Below, piece after piece: positions 1-5,870 of a DNA stretch of 8,352 nucleotides. Position 1 is the first letter of the stretch. Each line of letters opens with the position of its first letter. This DNA is from JBFHNV01 sp965365655 (GTDB taxonomy: Bacteria; Pseudomonadota; Gammaproteobacteria; HK1). Under the pieces are notes generated by a model. It saw only the letters and a program-made list of their open reading frames with translations. It was not told the DNA's origin and searched no databases. A program made the position numbers and the translations under genes. Location: assembly GCA_965365655.1 (NCBI GenBank), contig CBDUCN010000237.1, forward strand, positions 1-8,352, written 5' to 3'.

Positions 1-1363
1 TGCCGATGGCGGCGGTGGTGTTGCCCAGCTCGTCCAGCGAGTCGGTGATCTCGCGCGTCTCGCGGCCCATGCCGCCCATCTCGGCGATGCCGCCCGCGTT
101 GTCCGCGACCGGGCCGTAGGCGTCGATGGCCATCGTGATGCCCACGGTCGCGAGCATGCCCACCGCCGCGATGCCGACGCCGTACAGGCCGCACAGCTCG
201 GTGGACACGGCGATGATCGCGCAGATGCTGAGCACCGGGATCGCGACCGACTGCATGCCGATCGCGAAGCCGGAGATGATCACCGTCGCCGGTCCGGTCT
301 GCCCGGCCTTCGCGATGGTGATGACCGGCGCGCCGCCGGTGAAGTACTCGGTGGTCAGGCCGATCACCATGCCGCCCAGCGCGCCGGAGAGCACCGCCCA
401 CCACACGTTGGAGCTGATGTCCGCGCCCATCACGATGAAGAACGACAGCACGATGAACGCGATGGTCGCGCCGATGGTGCCGGCGCGCAGCGCGACCTCC
501 GGCTTGCGGTCGGAGAAGTTGCGCACCAGCCAGATGCCGGCGATGGAGCAGATCAGGCCGCCGGACGCGAGCGCGAGCGGCAGGAACATCAGCGAGGACT
601 GGGTGCCCAGCGGATCCATCGCGACCGCGGTCATGGTCGACGCCATCGCGATGGTCGCGATCATCGCGCCGCAGTACGACTCGAAGATGTCCGAGCCCAT
701 GCCGGCCACGTCGCCGACGTTGTCGCCGACGTTGTCCGCGATCACGCCCGGGTTGCGCGGGTCGTCCTCCGGGATGCCGGCCTCGACCTTGCCGACCAGG
801 TCCGCGCCGACGTCGGCGCTCTTGGTGAAGATGCCGCCGCCGACGCGCGAGAACAGCGCGACGGTGGACGCGCCCATGCCGAAGCCGTGGATCGCGTGCG
901 CCGACTCCGGGTCGCCGCCGAAGAACAGGTACAGGATGCCGAGGCCCAGCAGGCCCAGCGACGCCACCGCGAGGCCCATGATGGAGCCGCCGAAGAACGC
1001 GATGGTGAGCGCCTGCGCCGCGCCGTGCGTCTGCGCCGCGGTCGCGGTGCGCACGTTCGCGCGGGTCGCGGTGTTCATGCCGATGTAGCCGGCGGTGCCG
1101 GACGCCAGCGCGCCCACCACGAACGAGAACGCGGTCGCGAAGCCCAGCGAGAACAGCAGCAGGATGACGAGCGCGAGGGCGAACCAGAACAGGATCTTGT
1201 ACTCGGTGCGCATGAACACCATCGCGCCCAGGTGGATCTGGTCGCCGATGTCCTTCACCTTCGCCTCGCCCTCCGGGTACTCCTTCACCTTCTGGAAGAT
1301 GAAGTAGGCGACGACGAGCCCCACGACGCCGAACAGCGCCGGAATGAGAGCGTTTGCGCTCAT
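1..1363 (-). CDS. hppA: Membrane-integral K+-dependent ion-pumping pyrophosphatase, 3' end cut by window
   Basis: Hydrolyses pyrophosphate in the cytoplasm and uses the energy to pump H+ and/or Na+ across the inner membrane. The 454 residues present are about two thirds of the usual 660-720; the C-terminal part lies beyond base 1. Seen: hydrophobic segments from residue 4 on, the substrate motif DVGADLVGK (184-192), the acidic loop PEDDPRNPG followed by NVGDNVGD (211-218), gate Glu228 in SDIFESY, DNAGGIAEM (421-429) and GNTTAAIG (447-454). Ala451 and Gly454 replace the Lys and Thr of K+-independent enzymes, so it should need K+. Glu228 in the -FES- position is that of Na+-pumping members, unlike plant-type K+-dependent H+ pumps, so Na+ or mixed Na+/H+ transport is inferred. 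The ATG follows a GGGGGGA Shine-Dalgarno-like run with a 7-nt spacer. It is divergent from the soluble pyrophosphatase gene. The family call is secure; the ion is not. Confidence 0.96.
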   Translation of the reverse strand, partial: MSANALIPALFGVVGLVVAYFIFQKVKEYPEGEAKVKDIGDQIHLGAMVFMRTEYKILFWFALALVILLLFSLGFATAFSFVVGALASGTAGYIGMNTATRANVRTATAAQTHGAAQALTIAFFGGSIMGLAVASLGLLGLGILYLFFGGDPESAHAIHGFGMGASTVALFSRVGGGIFTKSADVGADLVGKVEAGIPEDDPRNPGVIADNVGDNVGDVAGMGSDIFESYCGAMIATIAMASTMTAVAMDPLGTQSSLMFLPLALASGGLICSIAGIWLVRNFSDRKPEVALRAGTIGATIAFIVLSFFIVMGADISSNVWWAVLSGALGGMVIGLTTEYFTGGAPVITIAKAGQTGPATVIISGFAIGMQSVAIPVLSICAIIAVSTELCGLYGVGIAAVGMLATVGITMAIDAYGPVADNAGGIAEMGGMGRETREITDSLDELGNTTAAIG

Positions 1364-1420
1364 GAACGATTCCCCCCAGGAGTGAGCCTTCCAGCAATAG
1401 GTCCGGGAGCACCTGCCGTT

Positions 1421-1448
1421 GCCGGCCGCTCCCGCCGCCCGGGCCGGC
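1421..1448 (-). promoter_or_regulatory. Hairpin in the hppA leader
   Basis: Perfect 7-bp inverted repeat, GCCGGCC at 1421-1427 and GGCCGGC at 1442-1448, with a 14-nt loop. It lies inside the predicted leader of about 105 nt between the hppA promoter and its start codon. It could affect translation or mRNA stability, but in DNA this GC-rich such a stem may be chance. No riboswitch family is recognised. Confidence 0.25.
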
Positions 1449-1475
1449 TCGACGCCCCCCCGGCGAAACCCGCGA

Positions 1476-1504
1476 AATATAAGGGAAGCGGCGCGGGGCC
1501 TCAA
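1476..1504 (-). promoter_or_regulatory. Sigma70-type promoter of hppA
   Basis: On the minus strand the -35 box TTGAGG (1499-1504, four of six consensus bases) is followed after exactly 17 bp by TATATT (1476-1481, five of six). This AT-rich patch stands out in its GC-rich surroundings. Transcription should start near 1469, leaving a leader of about 105 nt before the hppA ATG. It is the best promoter by sequence in the window. Confidence 0.72.
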
Positions 1505-1505
1505 A

Positions 1506-1539
1506 CCGATCGACCGCGCCGGGGCTGCCCGGCGATCGG
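1506..1539. promoter_or_regulatory. Inverted repeat between divergent promoters, candidate operator
   Basis: CCGATCG at 1506-1512 and CGATCGG at 1533-1539 form a perfect 7-bp inverted repeat with 20 bp between the arms (27 bp centre to centre). The left arm begins one base beyond the hppA -35 box; the right arm lies in the spacer of the predicted ppa promoter. A dimeric regulator bound here could affect both genes. The spacing of about 2.5 helical turns makes it uncertain that both arms face the same side of the DNA. The core CGATCG is itself palindromic. The regulator role is inference. Confidence 0.35.
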
Positions 1540-1553
1540 CGGCTTGCTATGCT
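1525..1553 (+). promoter_or_regulatory. Extended -10 promoter of ppa
   Basis: TATGCT (1548-1553, four of six consensus bases) is preceded by TG at 1545-1546, giving an extended -10 element TGC-TATGCT. With a 17-bp spacer the -35 would be CTGCCC (1525-1530, three of six), which is weak, as is common with extended -10 promoters. Transcription would start near 1560, about 25 nt before the ppa ATG. This argues against the in-frame ATG at 1549, which lies inside the -10 box. Confidence 0.5.
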
Positions 1554-1584
1554 CGCGGCCCCCGAAGCCTCCGGAGCCGCGGCG

Positions 1585-2133
1585 ATGGCCCTCGACGACA
1601 TCCCACCGGGCGACGACCTGCCCAACGACATCAACGTGATCATCGAGGTGCCGGCGCACAGCGAGCCGGTGAAGTACGAGATCGACAAGCGCTCGGGCGC
1701 GATGTTCGTGGACCGGTTCCAGGGCACCGCGATGCGCTATCCCTGCAACTACGGCTACCTGCCCCACACCCTGGCGCTGGACGGGGATCCCCTGGACGTG
1801 CTGGTCGTGACGCCGCACCCGGTGATCAGCGGCGCGGTGATCCGGTGCCGCCCGCTCGGGATGCTCAAGCTCACCGACGACGGGGGCGTGGACCACAAGG
1901 TGCTCGCGGTACCCATCGACAAGCTGTCGCCGCTGTACCGCCAGATGACCTCGGTGCGCGATCTGCCTGCGCCCACGCTCGACCAGATCGTCCATTTCTT
2001 CCAGCACTACAAGGACCTGGAGCCCGGCAAGTGGTCGCGCATCGACGGCTGGTCGGAGGCGGAGGACGCGAAGCGCGAGATCATGGACTCGGTCGAGCGC
2101 TACCAGTCGGCGCCGGAGAAGCCGGCGTTCTGA
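1585..2133 (+). CDS. ppa: Soluble family I inorganic pyrophosphatase
   Basis: Cytoplasmic Mg2+-dependent hydrolase, PPi + H2O to 2 Pi, which pulls DNA, RNA, tRNA-charging and NAD synthesis forward. The 182 residues match the bacterial hexameric type (E. coli Ppa about 176). Active-site residues are in place: Lys30 and Glu32, Arg44, Tyr52 and Tyr56, the metal-binding DGDPLD (66-71, Asp66/68/71), Asp98, Asp103, Lys105 and the HYKDLE motif with Tyr142 and Lys143. I chose the ATG at 1585 because MALDDIPPG aligns with the family N terminus and a GGAG lies 8 nt upstream (1573-1576). An in-frame ATG at 1549 would add 12 low-complexity residues and falls inside the predicted -10 box. The gene diverges from the membrane pyrophosphatase gene and is 40 bp upstream of a flavin oxidase gene on the same strand. 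Nothing looks damaged. Confidence 0.97.
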   Translation: MALDDIPPGDDLPNDINVIIEVPAHSEPVKYEIDKRSGAMFVDRFQGTAMRYPCNYGYLPHTLALDGDPLDVLVVTPHPVISGAVIRCRPLGMLKLTDDGGVDHKVLAVPIDKLSPLYRQMTSVRDLPAPTLDQIVHFFQHYKDLEPGKWSRIDGWSEAEDAKREIMDSVERYQSAPEKPAF

Positions 2134-2135
2134 AC

Positions 2136-2155
2136 GCGCCGCGCACGCGCGGCGC
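2136..2155 (+). terminator. GC hairpin after ppa, no U-tract
   Basis: Perfect 8-bp stem GCGCCGCG/CGCGGCGC with a CACG loop, two bases after the ppa stop codon and 18 bp before the next start. No T run follows, so it is not a classical intrinsic terminator. It may protect the ppa 3' end or attenuate read-through into the oxidase gene. Confidence 0.35.
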
Positions 2156-2173
2156 CGCGTCCGGCTGACGCGG

Positions 2174-3448
2174 GTGGGCGCCGGGGGCAGCTACCTCGAG
2201 GCCAGTGCCGGTCCGCGGCCGGTGTTCCCGCGCCTCGCCGGCGCGATCCGTGCCGACGCGTGCGTGGTGGGCGGCGGCTACACGGGGCTGTCCGCAGCGC
2301 TGCACCTCGCCGAGCGGGGCTACGCGGTGGCGCTGCTGGAGGCCGGGCGGGTCGGGGACGGCGCCTCGGGACGCAACGGCGGCCAGGTGGGCAGCGGCCA
2401 GCGCGTCGGCGTGCTGGATCTGGAGGCGCGGCTGGGGCCGGCGCTGGCGCGCACCCTGTGGCGGATGGCCGAGGAGGCCAAGGCGCTGGTCGCGGAGCGC
2501 ATCGCGCGGCACCGCATCGACTGCGACTGGCGACCCGGCAACATGCTGGCCGTGCCCCGTGAGCGCGACGCCGACGAGATGCTGCGCGAGACCGCGCACC
2601 TGGCCGCGCACTACGGCTACGACCGCTACGAGGTGCTGGATCGCGGCGAGGTGCGCCGGCGGCTCGCGAGCGCCGACTACGTGGCCGGCCGCCTGGACCG
2701 CGGCGGCGGGCACCTGCATCCGCTGAAGCTCGCGCGCGGGCTGGCCCGTGCCGCCGCGGAGGCGGGCGTCACGGTGCACGAGGAGAGCGCCGTCACCGGC
2801 ATCGCGTGGGGACGGCCCAGCGTGCTGCGCACCGCCGCCGGCGCGGTGACCGCGGAGCACGTCGTGCTGTGCGGCAACGCCTATGGCCTCGACCGGGTGG
2901 AGCCCGCCACCGGCGGGCGCATCCTGCCCATCGTGAGCCACCAGCTCGCGACCGAGCCGCTGGACCCGGCACGGGCCCGCGCGCTGATCCTCGACGGCTG
3001 CTGCGTGCACGACAGCCGCTTCGTGCCGCGCTACTTCCGGCTGACGCCGGACCACCGGCTGGTGTTCGGCGGCGGCGAGAGCTGGACCGATCGCCCGCCG
3101 CGCGACCTGGGGGCCTTCGTGCGCCGGCACATGCTCGCGACGTTCCCGCAGCTCGCCGACGTCGCCGTCGAGCACGCGTGGAGCGGACGCGTCGCGATCA
3201 CGCTGGACCGGCTGCCCGAGTACGGGCGCACCGGCGTCAACGGCTGGTACGCCCAGGGCTTCTCCGGCCACGGCGTCGCGCTGTCGCAGCTCGCGGGACG
3301 CCTGCTCGCGGAGGCGGTCGCCGGCAGCGCCGAGCGCTTCGACGTGCTGGCCGCGATCCCCCACCGCCGCTTCCCCGGCGGGCGCTGGCTGCGCCGCCCG
3401 CTGCTGGTCGCCGGGATGCTGTGGTACGCGCTGCGGGATCGGCTCTGA
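2174..3448 (+). CDS. FAD-dependent amine oxidase, PuuB/OrdL (DAO) family
   Basis: Predicted soluble flavoprotein of 424 residues that oxidises an amine or amino acid with O2, giving an aldehyde or keto product and H2O2. It resembles E. coli gamma-glutamylputrescine oxidase PuuB (426 residues) over its full length. Seen: dinucleotide-binding GGGYTGLS (33-40) with the ribose-binding acid Glu56, the family motif GASGRNGGQ (63-71), GGHLHPLKLA in the middle, and the C-terminal FAD-contacting QGFSGHG (361-367) followed by LAGRLLAEAV. The tail ends in a WYALRDRL like that of PuuB. The GTG start is the only plausible one, as SYLEAS aligns with the PuuB N terminus; no clear Shine-Dalgarno precedes it. 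No puuA, puuC, puuD or transporter is nearby, so the substrate (gamma-glutamylputrescine, a glycine-type amine or other) is unknown. It sits 40 bp after ppa and may be read from its promoter. Confidence 0.9.
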   Translation: MGAGGSYLEASAGPRPVFPRLAGAIRADACVVGGGYTGLSAALHLAERGYAVALLEAGRVGDGASGRNGGQVGSGQRVGVLDLEARLGPALARTLWRMAEEAKALVAERIARHRIDCDWRPGNMLAVPRERDADEMLRETAHLAAHYGYDRYEVLDRGEVRRRLASADYVAGRLDRGGGHLHPLKLARGLARAAAEAGVTVHEESAVTGIAWGRPSVLRTAAGAVTAEHVVLCGNAYGLDRVEPATGGRILPIVSHQLATEPLDPARARALILDGCCVHDSRFVPRYFRLTPDHRLVFGGGESWTDRPPRDLGAFVRRHMLATFPQLADVAVEHAWSGRVAITLDRLPEYGRTGVNGWYAQGFSGHGVALSQLAGRLLAEAVAGSAERFDVLAAIPHRRFPGGRWLRRPLLVAGMLWYALRDRL

Positions 3449-3458
3449 CGGGAGCCCC

Positions 3459-3479
3459 GTCCGGGCGCCGTCGGCGGAC
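3459..3479. terminator. Weak inverted repeat in the convergent gap
   Basis: GTCCG (3459-3463) and CGGAC (3475-3479) pair across an 11-nt GC-rich loop in the 51-bp gap between the convergent oxidase and maf genes. There is no T run on either strand. It could be a two-way terminator remnant, but the stem is short and may be chance. Confidence 0.18.
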
Positions 3480-3499
3480 CGGCCTTGACCGTTGCCGCG

Positions 3500-4090
3500 T
3501 CAGCGGTCGAGCACGTCGATCCCGGCCTGTGCCAGCAGCGCGGCGGTCTCGAACAGCGGCAGCCCCATCACCCCCGAATAGCTGCCTTCCAGGCGCTCGA
3601 CGAACACCGCGGCGCGGCCCTGGATCGCGTACGCGCCGGCCTTGTCCAGGGGCTCGCCGGTCGCGACGTACGCGGTGCGCTCGCGGGCGGTGATCGCGCG
3701 CATGACGACGCGGCTCTCGCTGAGCGCGGTGCGGTGCGCGCCGTCCACCGCGAGCGCGACCGCGGTGAGCACCGTGTGCGCGCGCCCCGAGAGCGCCGCG
3801 AGCATGCGCTCCGCGTCGGCGGCGTCGCGCGGCTTGCCGAGCGGCGCGCGGTCGACGACCACCGCGGTGTCGGCCGCGAGCACCCGCGCCCCGGGCGCGC
3901 CCAGCGCGGCGCCGGCCGCGAGGGCCTTCTCCACCGCGACCCGGGTGACGTAGGTCCGCGGCGATTCGCCGGGCACGTGGCGTTCGTCCACCTCGACGTC
4001 GACCGCGACGTAGCGCACGCCCACCTGGTCGAGCAGCTCGCGGCGGCGCGGCGAGCGCGACGCGAGGTACAGCCGGGGCGGCTCAGTCAC
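3500..4090 (-). CDS. maf: Maf nucleotide pyrophosphatase, YhdE-like (dTTP/UTP)
   Basis: Cytoplasmic house-cleaning enzyme that splits dTTP, UTP and modified pyrimidine nucleotides to the monophosphate plus PPi; the family is also linked to septum control. The 196 residues equal E. coli YhdE (197). Seen: the N-terminal YLASRSPRRRELL (8-20) that holds the phosphate-binding Ser11 and Arg15/Arg16, Glu54-Lys55, catalytic Asp75 in LAADTAVV, GKPRDA (85-90), and the GAYAIQG motif (152-158) with EGSYSGVMGLPL (168-179). AIQG marks the YhdE type rather than the YceF type. The GTG start (4088-4090) lies inside the end of rlmH, overlapping it by 8 nt, without a Shine-Dalgarno of its own, so translation is probably coupled. 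It is the last gene of the minus-strand cluster in view and converges on the oxidase gene. Confidence 0.94.
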   Translation of the reverse strand: MTEPPRLYLASRSPRRRELLDQVGVRYVAVDVEVDERHVPGESPRTYVTRVAVEKALAAGAALGAPGARVLAADTAVVVDRAPLGKPRDAADAERMLAALSGRAHTVLTAVALAVDGAHRTALSESRVVMRAITARERTAYVATGEPLDKAGAYAIQGRAAVFVERLEGSYSGVMGLPLFETAALLAQAGIDVLDR

Positions 4091-4550
4091 GGTGGTACGG
4101 GTGGCCGCAGAGCACGGTCCACGCCCGGTAGAGCTGCTCCGCGACCAGGATGCGGGCGAGGCCGTGGGGCAGGGTGAGGGGGGACAGGGACCAGTCCAGC
4201 TCGGCCGCCGCGCGGCACCCGGGCGCGAGGCCGTCGGGACCTCCGATCAGCAGCGCGAGGTCGCGGCCGTCCTGCAGCCACGCCTTCAGCCGCGCGGCCA
4301 GCTCGCGCGTCGTGAAGGCCTTGCCCCGCTCGTCCAGCGCGATCACCCGTGCGCCCTTCGGCAGCCGGCGCAGCATCGCGTCGCCCTCCTGCGCGATCTG
4401 CGCAGACGGGTCGCCGCCGCTGCGCCTCGCGACCGCGATCTCGGTGAGCTCCAGCGCGCACTCGCGGGGCAGCCGGCGGGCGTAGGTCTCGAAGCCCTCC
4501 CGCTCCCAGGCCGGGCGCCGCGTGCCGACCGCGATCAGGTGGATGCGCAT
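4083..4550 (-). CDS. rlmH: 23S rRNA (pseudouridine1915-N3)-methyltransferase
   Basis: SPOUT-class enzyme that uses S-adenosylmethionine to methylate pseudouridine 1915 in helix 69 of 23S rRNA, acting on assembled 70S ribosomes. The 155 residues equal the E. coli length. Seen: the N-terminal strand MRIHLIAVGT, ALDERGK (71-77), the SAM-binding trefoil-knot loop LLIGGPDGL (100-108), WSLSPLTLPH (120-129) and the C-terminal AEQLYRAW plus HPYHRD, whose Tyr and His-Arg tail is the family active-site signature. The ATG at 4548-4550 gives the family N terminus; no clear Shine-Dalgarno is seen upstream. It follows rsfS by 70 bp, the usual neighbour order in gammaproteobacteria, and overlaps maf by 8 nt. 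In many relatives penicillin-binding protein 2 comes next; here maf takes that place. Confidence 0.96.
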   Translation of the reverse strand: MRIHLIAVGTRRPAWEREGFETYARRLPRECALELTEIAVARRSGGDPSAQIAQEGDAMLRRLPKGARVIALDERGKAFTTRELAARLKAWLQDGRDLALLIGGPDGLAPGCRAAAELDWSLSPLTLPHGLARILVAEQLYRAWTVLCGHPYHRD

Positions 4551-4594
4551 GCGGGCACGCCGGCGCTGCGCTCAGGGCACGCGGGCGGCGCACG

Positions 4595-4610
4595 GCGCGC
4601 GACCGCGCGC
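4595..4610 (-). other. Small hairpin in the rsfS-rlmH spacer
   Basis: GCGCGC (4595-4600) and GCGCGC (4605-4610) form a 6-bp stem with a 4-nt loop in the 70-bp gap between rsfS and rlmH. No T run follows, so it is more likely an mRNA-processing or stability element, or chance, than a terminator. Nothing else is recognisable in this gap. Confidence 0.2.
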
Positions 4611-4620
4611 GGCGCGGGCG

Positions 4621-4995
4621 TCAGGTGGCGAGCGAGGCGCGGCGCTCGCCGTTCTCGCCCTGTCCCGGCATCCCTGTCCACAGCTTCTCGAGCTGGTAGT
4701 ACTCGCGCGTCTCGGGCTGCATCACGTGCACCAGCACGTCGCAGAGATCCACGAGCACCCACTCGCCCTTGTCCAGACCCTCGACCCCCATCGGCCGCAC
4801 GCCGGCCGCCTTGGCCTTCTCCACCACGTTCTCGGCGAGCGCCTTCACCTGTCGTCCCGAGCGCCCGCTCGCGATCACGAACCAGTCGGCCACGTCGGTG
4901 AGCTTGCGCACGTCGAGCACCACCACGTCCTGGCCCTTCAGCTCGTCGATCGCGTTCACCACCAGCTCGCGCAGCGCCAGGCTATCCATTGGCAT
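4621..4995 (-). CDS. rsfS: Ribosomal silencing factor RsfS
   Basis: Binds uL14 on the 50S subunit and blocks joining with 30S, lowering translation in starvation and stationary phase. The chosen start gives 124 residues; E. coli RsfS has 105. Seen: the family core ELKGQDVVVLDVRKLTDVAD, the FVIASGRSGRQVKALAENV segment, GVEGLDKGEWVLVDLCDVLVHVM, and ETREYYQLEKLW near the end. A tail of about 15 residues after LEKLW is extra compared with E. coli and looks unstructured. Three in-frame starts compete: GTG 5007, ATG 4995, ATG 4989. I favour ATG 4995 because a GAGG sits 6 nt upstream; ATG 4989 fits the family N terminus equally well. The start overlaps the 3' end of nadD by 14 nt (or 8 nt from 4989), a coupled nadD-rsfS pair common in bacteria. 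Confidence 0.95.
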   Translation of the reverse strand: MPMDSLALRELVVNAIDELKGQDVVVLDVRKLTDVADWFVIASGRSGRQVKALAENVVEKAKAAGVRPMGVEGLDKGEWVLVDLCDVLVHVMQPETREYYQLEKLWTGMPGQGENGERRASLAT

Positions 4996-5614
4996 ACAGA
5001 CCCTCACTCAGCAGCATGCGTTGCACCTCCAACGGCACCAGGAAATCGATGGACCGCCCGCGCGCCAGTCGCTCGCGCAGGCCGGTGGCGGAGACGTCCA
5101 GCACCGGGACGTCGCACACGCAGATCAGCCCCGCCGGCGCCGCCGCCAGCGCGTGCGGGCGGTCGTCGCGGCGCTCCGCGAACAGCTCGGCGACCGGGCC
5201 GGTGCGCGGCAGGCGGGCGCCGGGGCGCCGCGCGATGACCAGGTGCGCGAGGGTGACCAGGCGCTCCCAGTCGTGCCAGCGGTGCAGGCGCGCCGCCGCG
5301 TCGGCGCCCAGGATCCAGGCCAGCGGCCGCGCGCCCACCTCGCGGCGCAGCGCCTCCAGCGTTTCCACGGTGCGCGTCGGGCCCGGCGCGTCCAGCTCGC
5401 GGGCGTCCACCGCGAGGCCGGCGATCCCCGCGACCGCCGCGCGCAGCAGGCGAAGGCGCGTGTGCGCGTCGACCTGCGGCGTGTCGCGCAGCCGCGGGCG
5501 CGGCGCCGGCAGCAGGCGCACCTCGTCGAGGCCCAGGCGCTCGCGCACTTCCAGCGCGAGGCGCAGGTGGCCGACGTGAACGGGGTCGAAGGTGCCGCCC
5601 AGCAGGCCCAGCAT
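4982..5614 (-). CDS. nadD: Nicotinate-nucleotide adenylyltransferase
   Basis: Transfers AMP from ATP to nicotinate mononucleotide, giving deamido-NAD and PPi, the penultimate step of NAD synthesis. The 210 residues match E. coli NadD (213). Seen: the nucleotidyltransferase motif GGTFDPVHVGH (6-16) with both catalytic-site histidines His13 and His16, WILGADAAARLHRWHDW (100-116), LVIARRPG, and the second ATP-binding motif SATGLRERL (175-183). Odd: the segment that usually reads PPHR or PPHK is PRLRD here (40-44), so the conserved nicotinate-site histidine is missing. No strong Shine-Dalgarno precedes the ATG. The gene is preceded by a 339-bp gap with a likely promoter near 5790 and overlaps rsfS at its end. 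Maturity of the call is high; the altered motif is the only unusual point. Confidence 0.95.
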   Translation of the reverse strand: MLGLLGGTFDPVHVGHLRLALEVRERLGLDEVRLLPAPRPRLRDTPQVDAHTRLRLLRAAVAGIAGLAVDARELDAPGPTRTVETLEALRREVGARPLAWILGADAAARLHRWHDWERLVTLAHLVIARRPGARLPRTGPVAELFAERRDDRPHALAAAPAGLICVCDVPVLDVSATGLRERLARGRSIDFLVPLEVQRMLLSEGLYANG

Positions 5615-5750
5615 TCAGCTGCCCGTGCAGCCGGCTGACCCGCAGCGCGCCGGCATCGACGATTCGCGGACCGCGACGCGCCGACCGCCCGGCCGGCGGG
5701 GGTGTCGCGCAGCGAGCGGCGCCGTGTGCCTCAAGCGGCCGCGGCTCCCC

Positions 5751-5771
5751 GTCGCGTGAGCATGTCGCGTG
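5751..5771. repeat. 8-bp direct repeat in the nadD leader
   Basis: GTCGCGTG occurs at 5751-5758 and again at 5764-5771, separated by 5 bp (13 bp start to start). It lies just downstream of the predicted nadD promoter. It could bind a regulator, but two short copies in GC-rich DNA are weak evidence. Confidence 0.3.
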
Positions 5772-5789
5772 GGACGTTCACCTGGGCGC

Positions 5790-5798
5790 AGTGTAGCA
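5790..5798 (-). promoter_or_regulatory. Extended -10 promoter for nadD-rsfS-rlmH-maf
   Basis: On the minus strand TG-C-TACACT reads at 5798-5790: the -10 hexamer TACACT (four of six consensus bases, the key T-A...T kept) with an extended TG. No recognisable -35 lies 16-18 bp upstream. It is one of few AT-containing patches in the gap and points at nadD, with a leader of about 170 nt. Confidence 0.42.
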
Positions 5799-5821
5799 GG
5801 CCGGTTCGCGACGGGGGCTGT

Positions 5822-5843
5822 CCGCCGCGCCCCGGCGCGGCGG
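5822..5843 (-). terminator. Strong GC hairpin upstream of the nadD promoter
   Basis: CCGCCGCGCC (5822-5831) and GGCGCGGCGG (5834-5843) form a perfect 10-bp inverted repeat (in practice a 9-bp stem with a 4-nt loop). It lies about 110 nt after the proA stop and just before the nadD -10 region. No U-tract follows. It may end or attenuate proA transcription together with the two hairpins nearer proA. Confidence 0.35.
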
Positions 5844-5870
5844 ATCGTGCGGGGACCGCCGTCGCGGGAG

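Noticed and set aside
126..1088. Plus-strand open frame of 320 codons opposite hppA
   Set aside because: It mirrors the very biased codons of HppA and is rich in Met/Pro/Ala/Ser repeats; the minus-strand reading is an unmistakable membrane pyrophosphatase.
1549..1584. ATG at 1549 as the start of ppa
   Set aside because: It adds 12 residues absent from the family, overlaps the predicted -10 box, and has no Shine-Dalgarno, while the ATG at 1585 has GGAG 8 nt upstream.
1501..2007. Minus-strand open frame of 168 codons opposite ppa
   Set aside because: It is antisense to a gene with a complete pyrophosphatase active site and has no recognisable motif.
4087..4593. Second minus-strand frame of 168 codons overlapping rlmH
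   Set aside because: It is the +1 shadow of rlmH, rich in Arg/Ala/Gly/Pro, while the rlmH frame matches the family end to end.
5734..5781. 16-codon minus-strand frame as a leader peptide of nadD
   Set aside because: It starts with GTG almost at the predicted transcription start without a ribosome site and shows no run of regulatory codons.
5790..5815. Possible tRNA T-loop (GGTTCGCG) in the proA-nadD gap
   Set aside because: No acceptor stem, anticodon arm or CCA end can be built around it on either strand.
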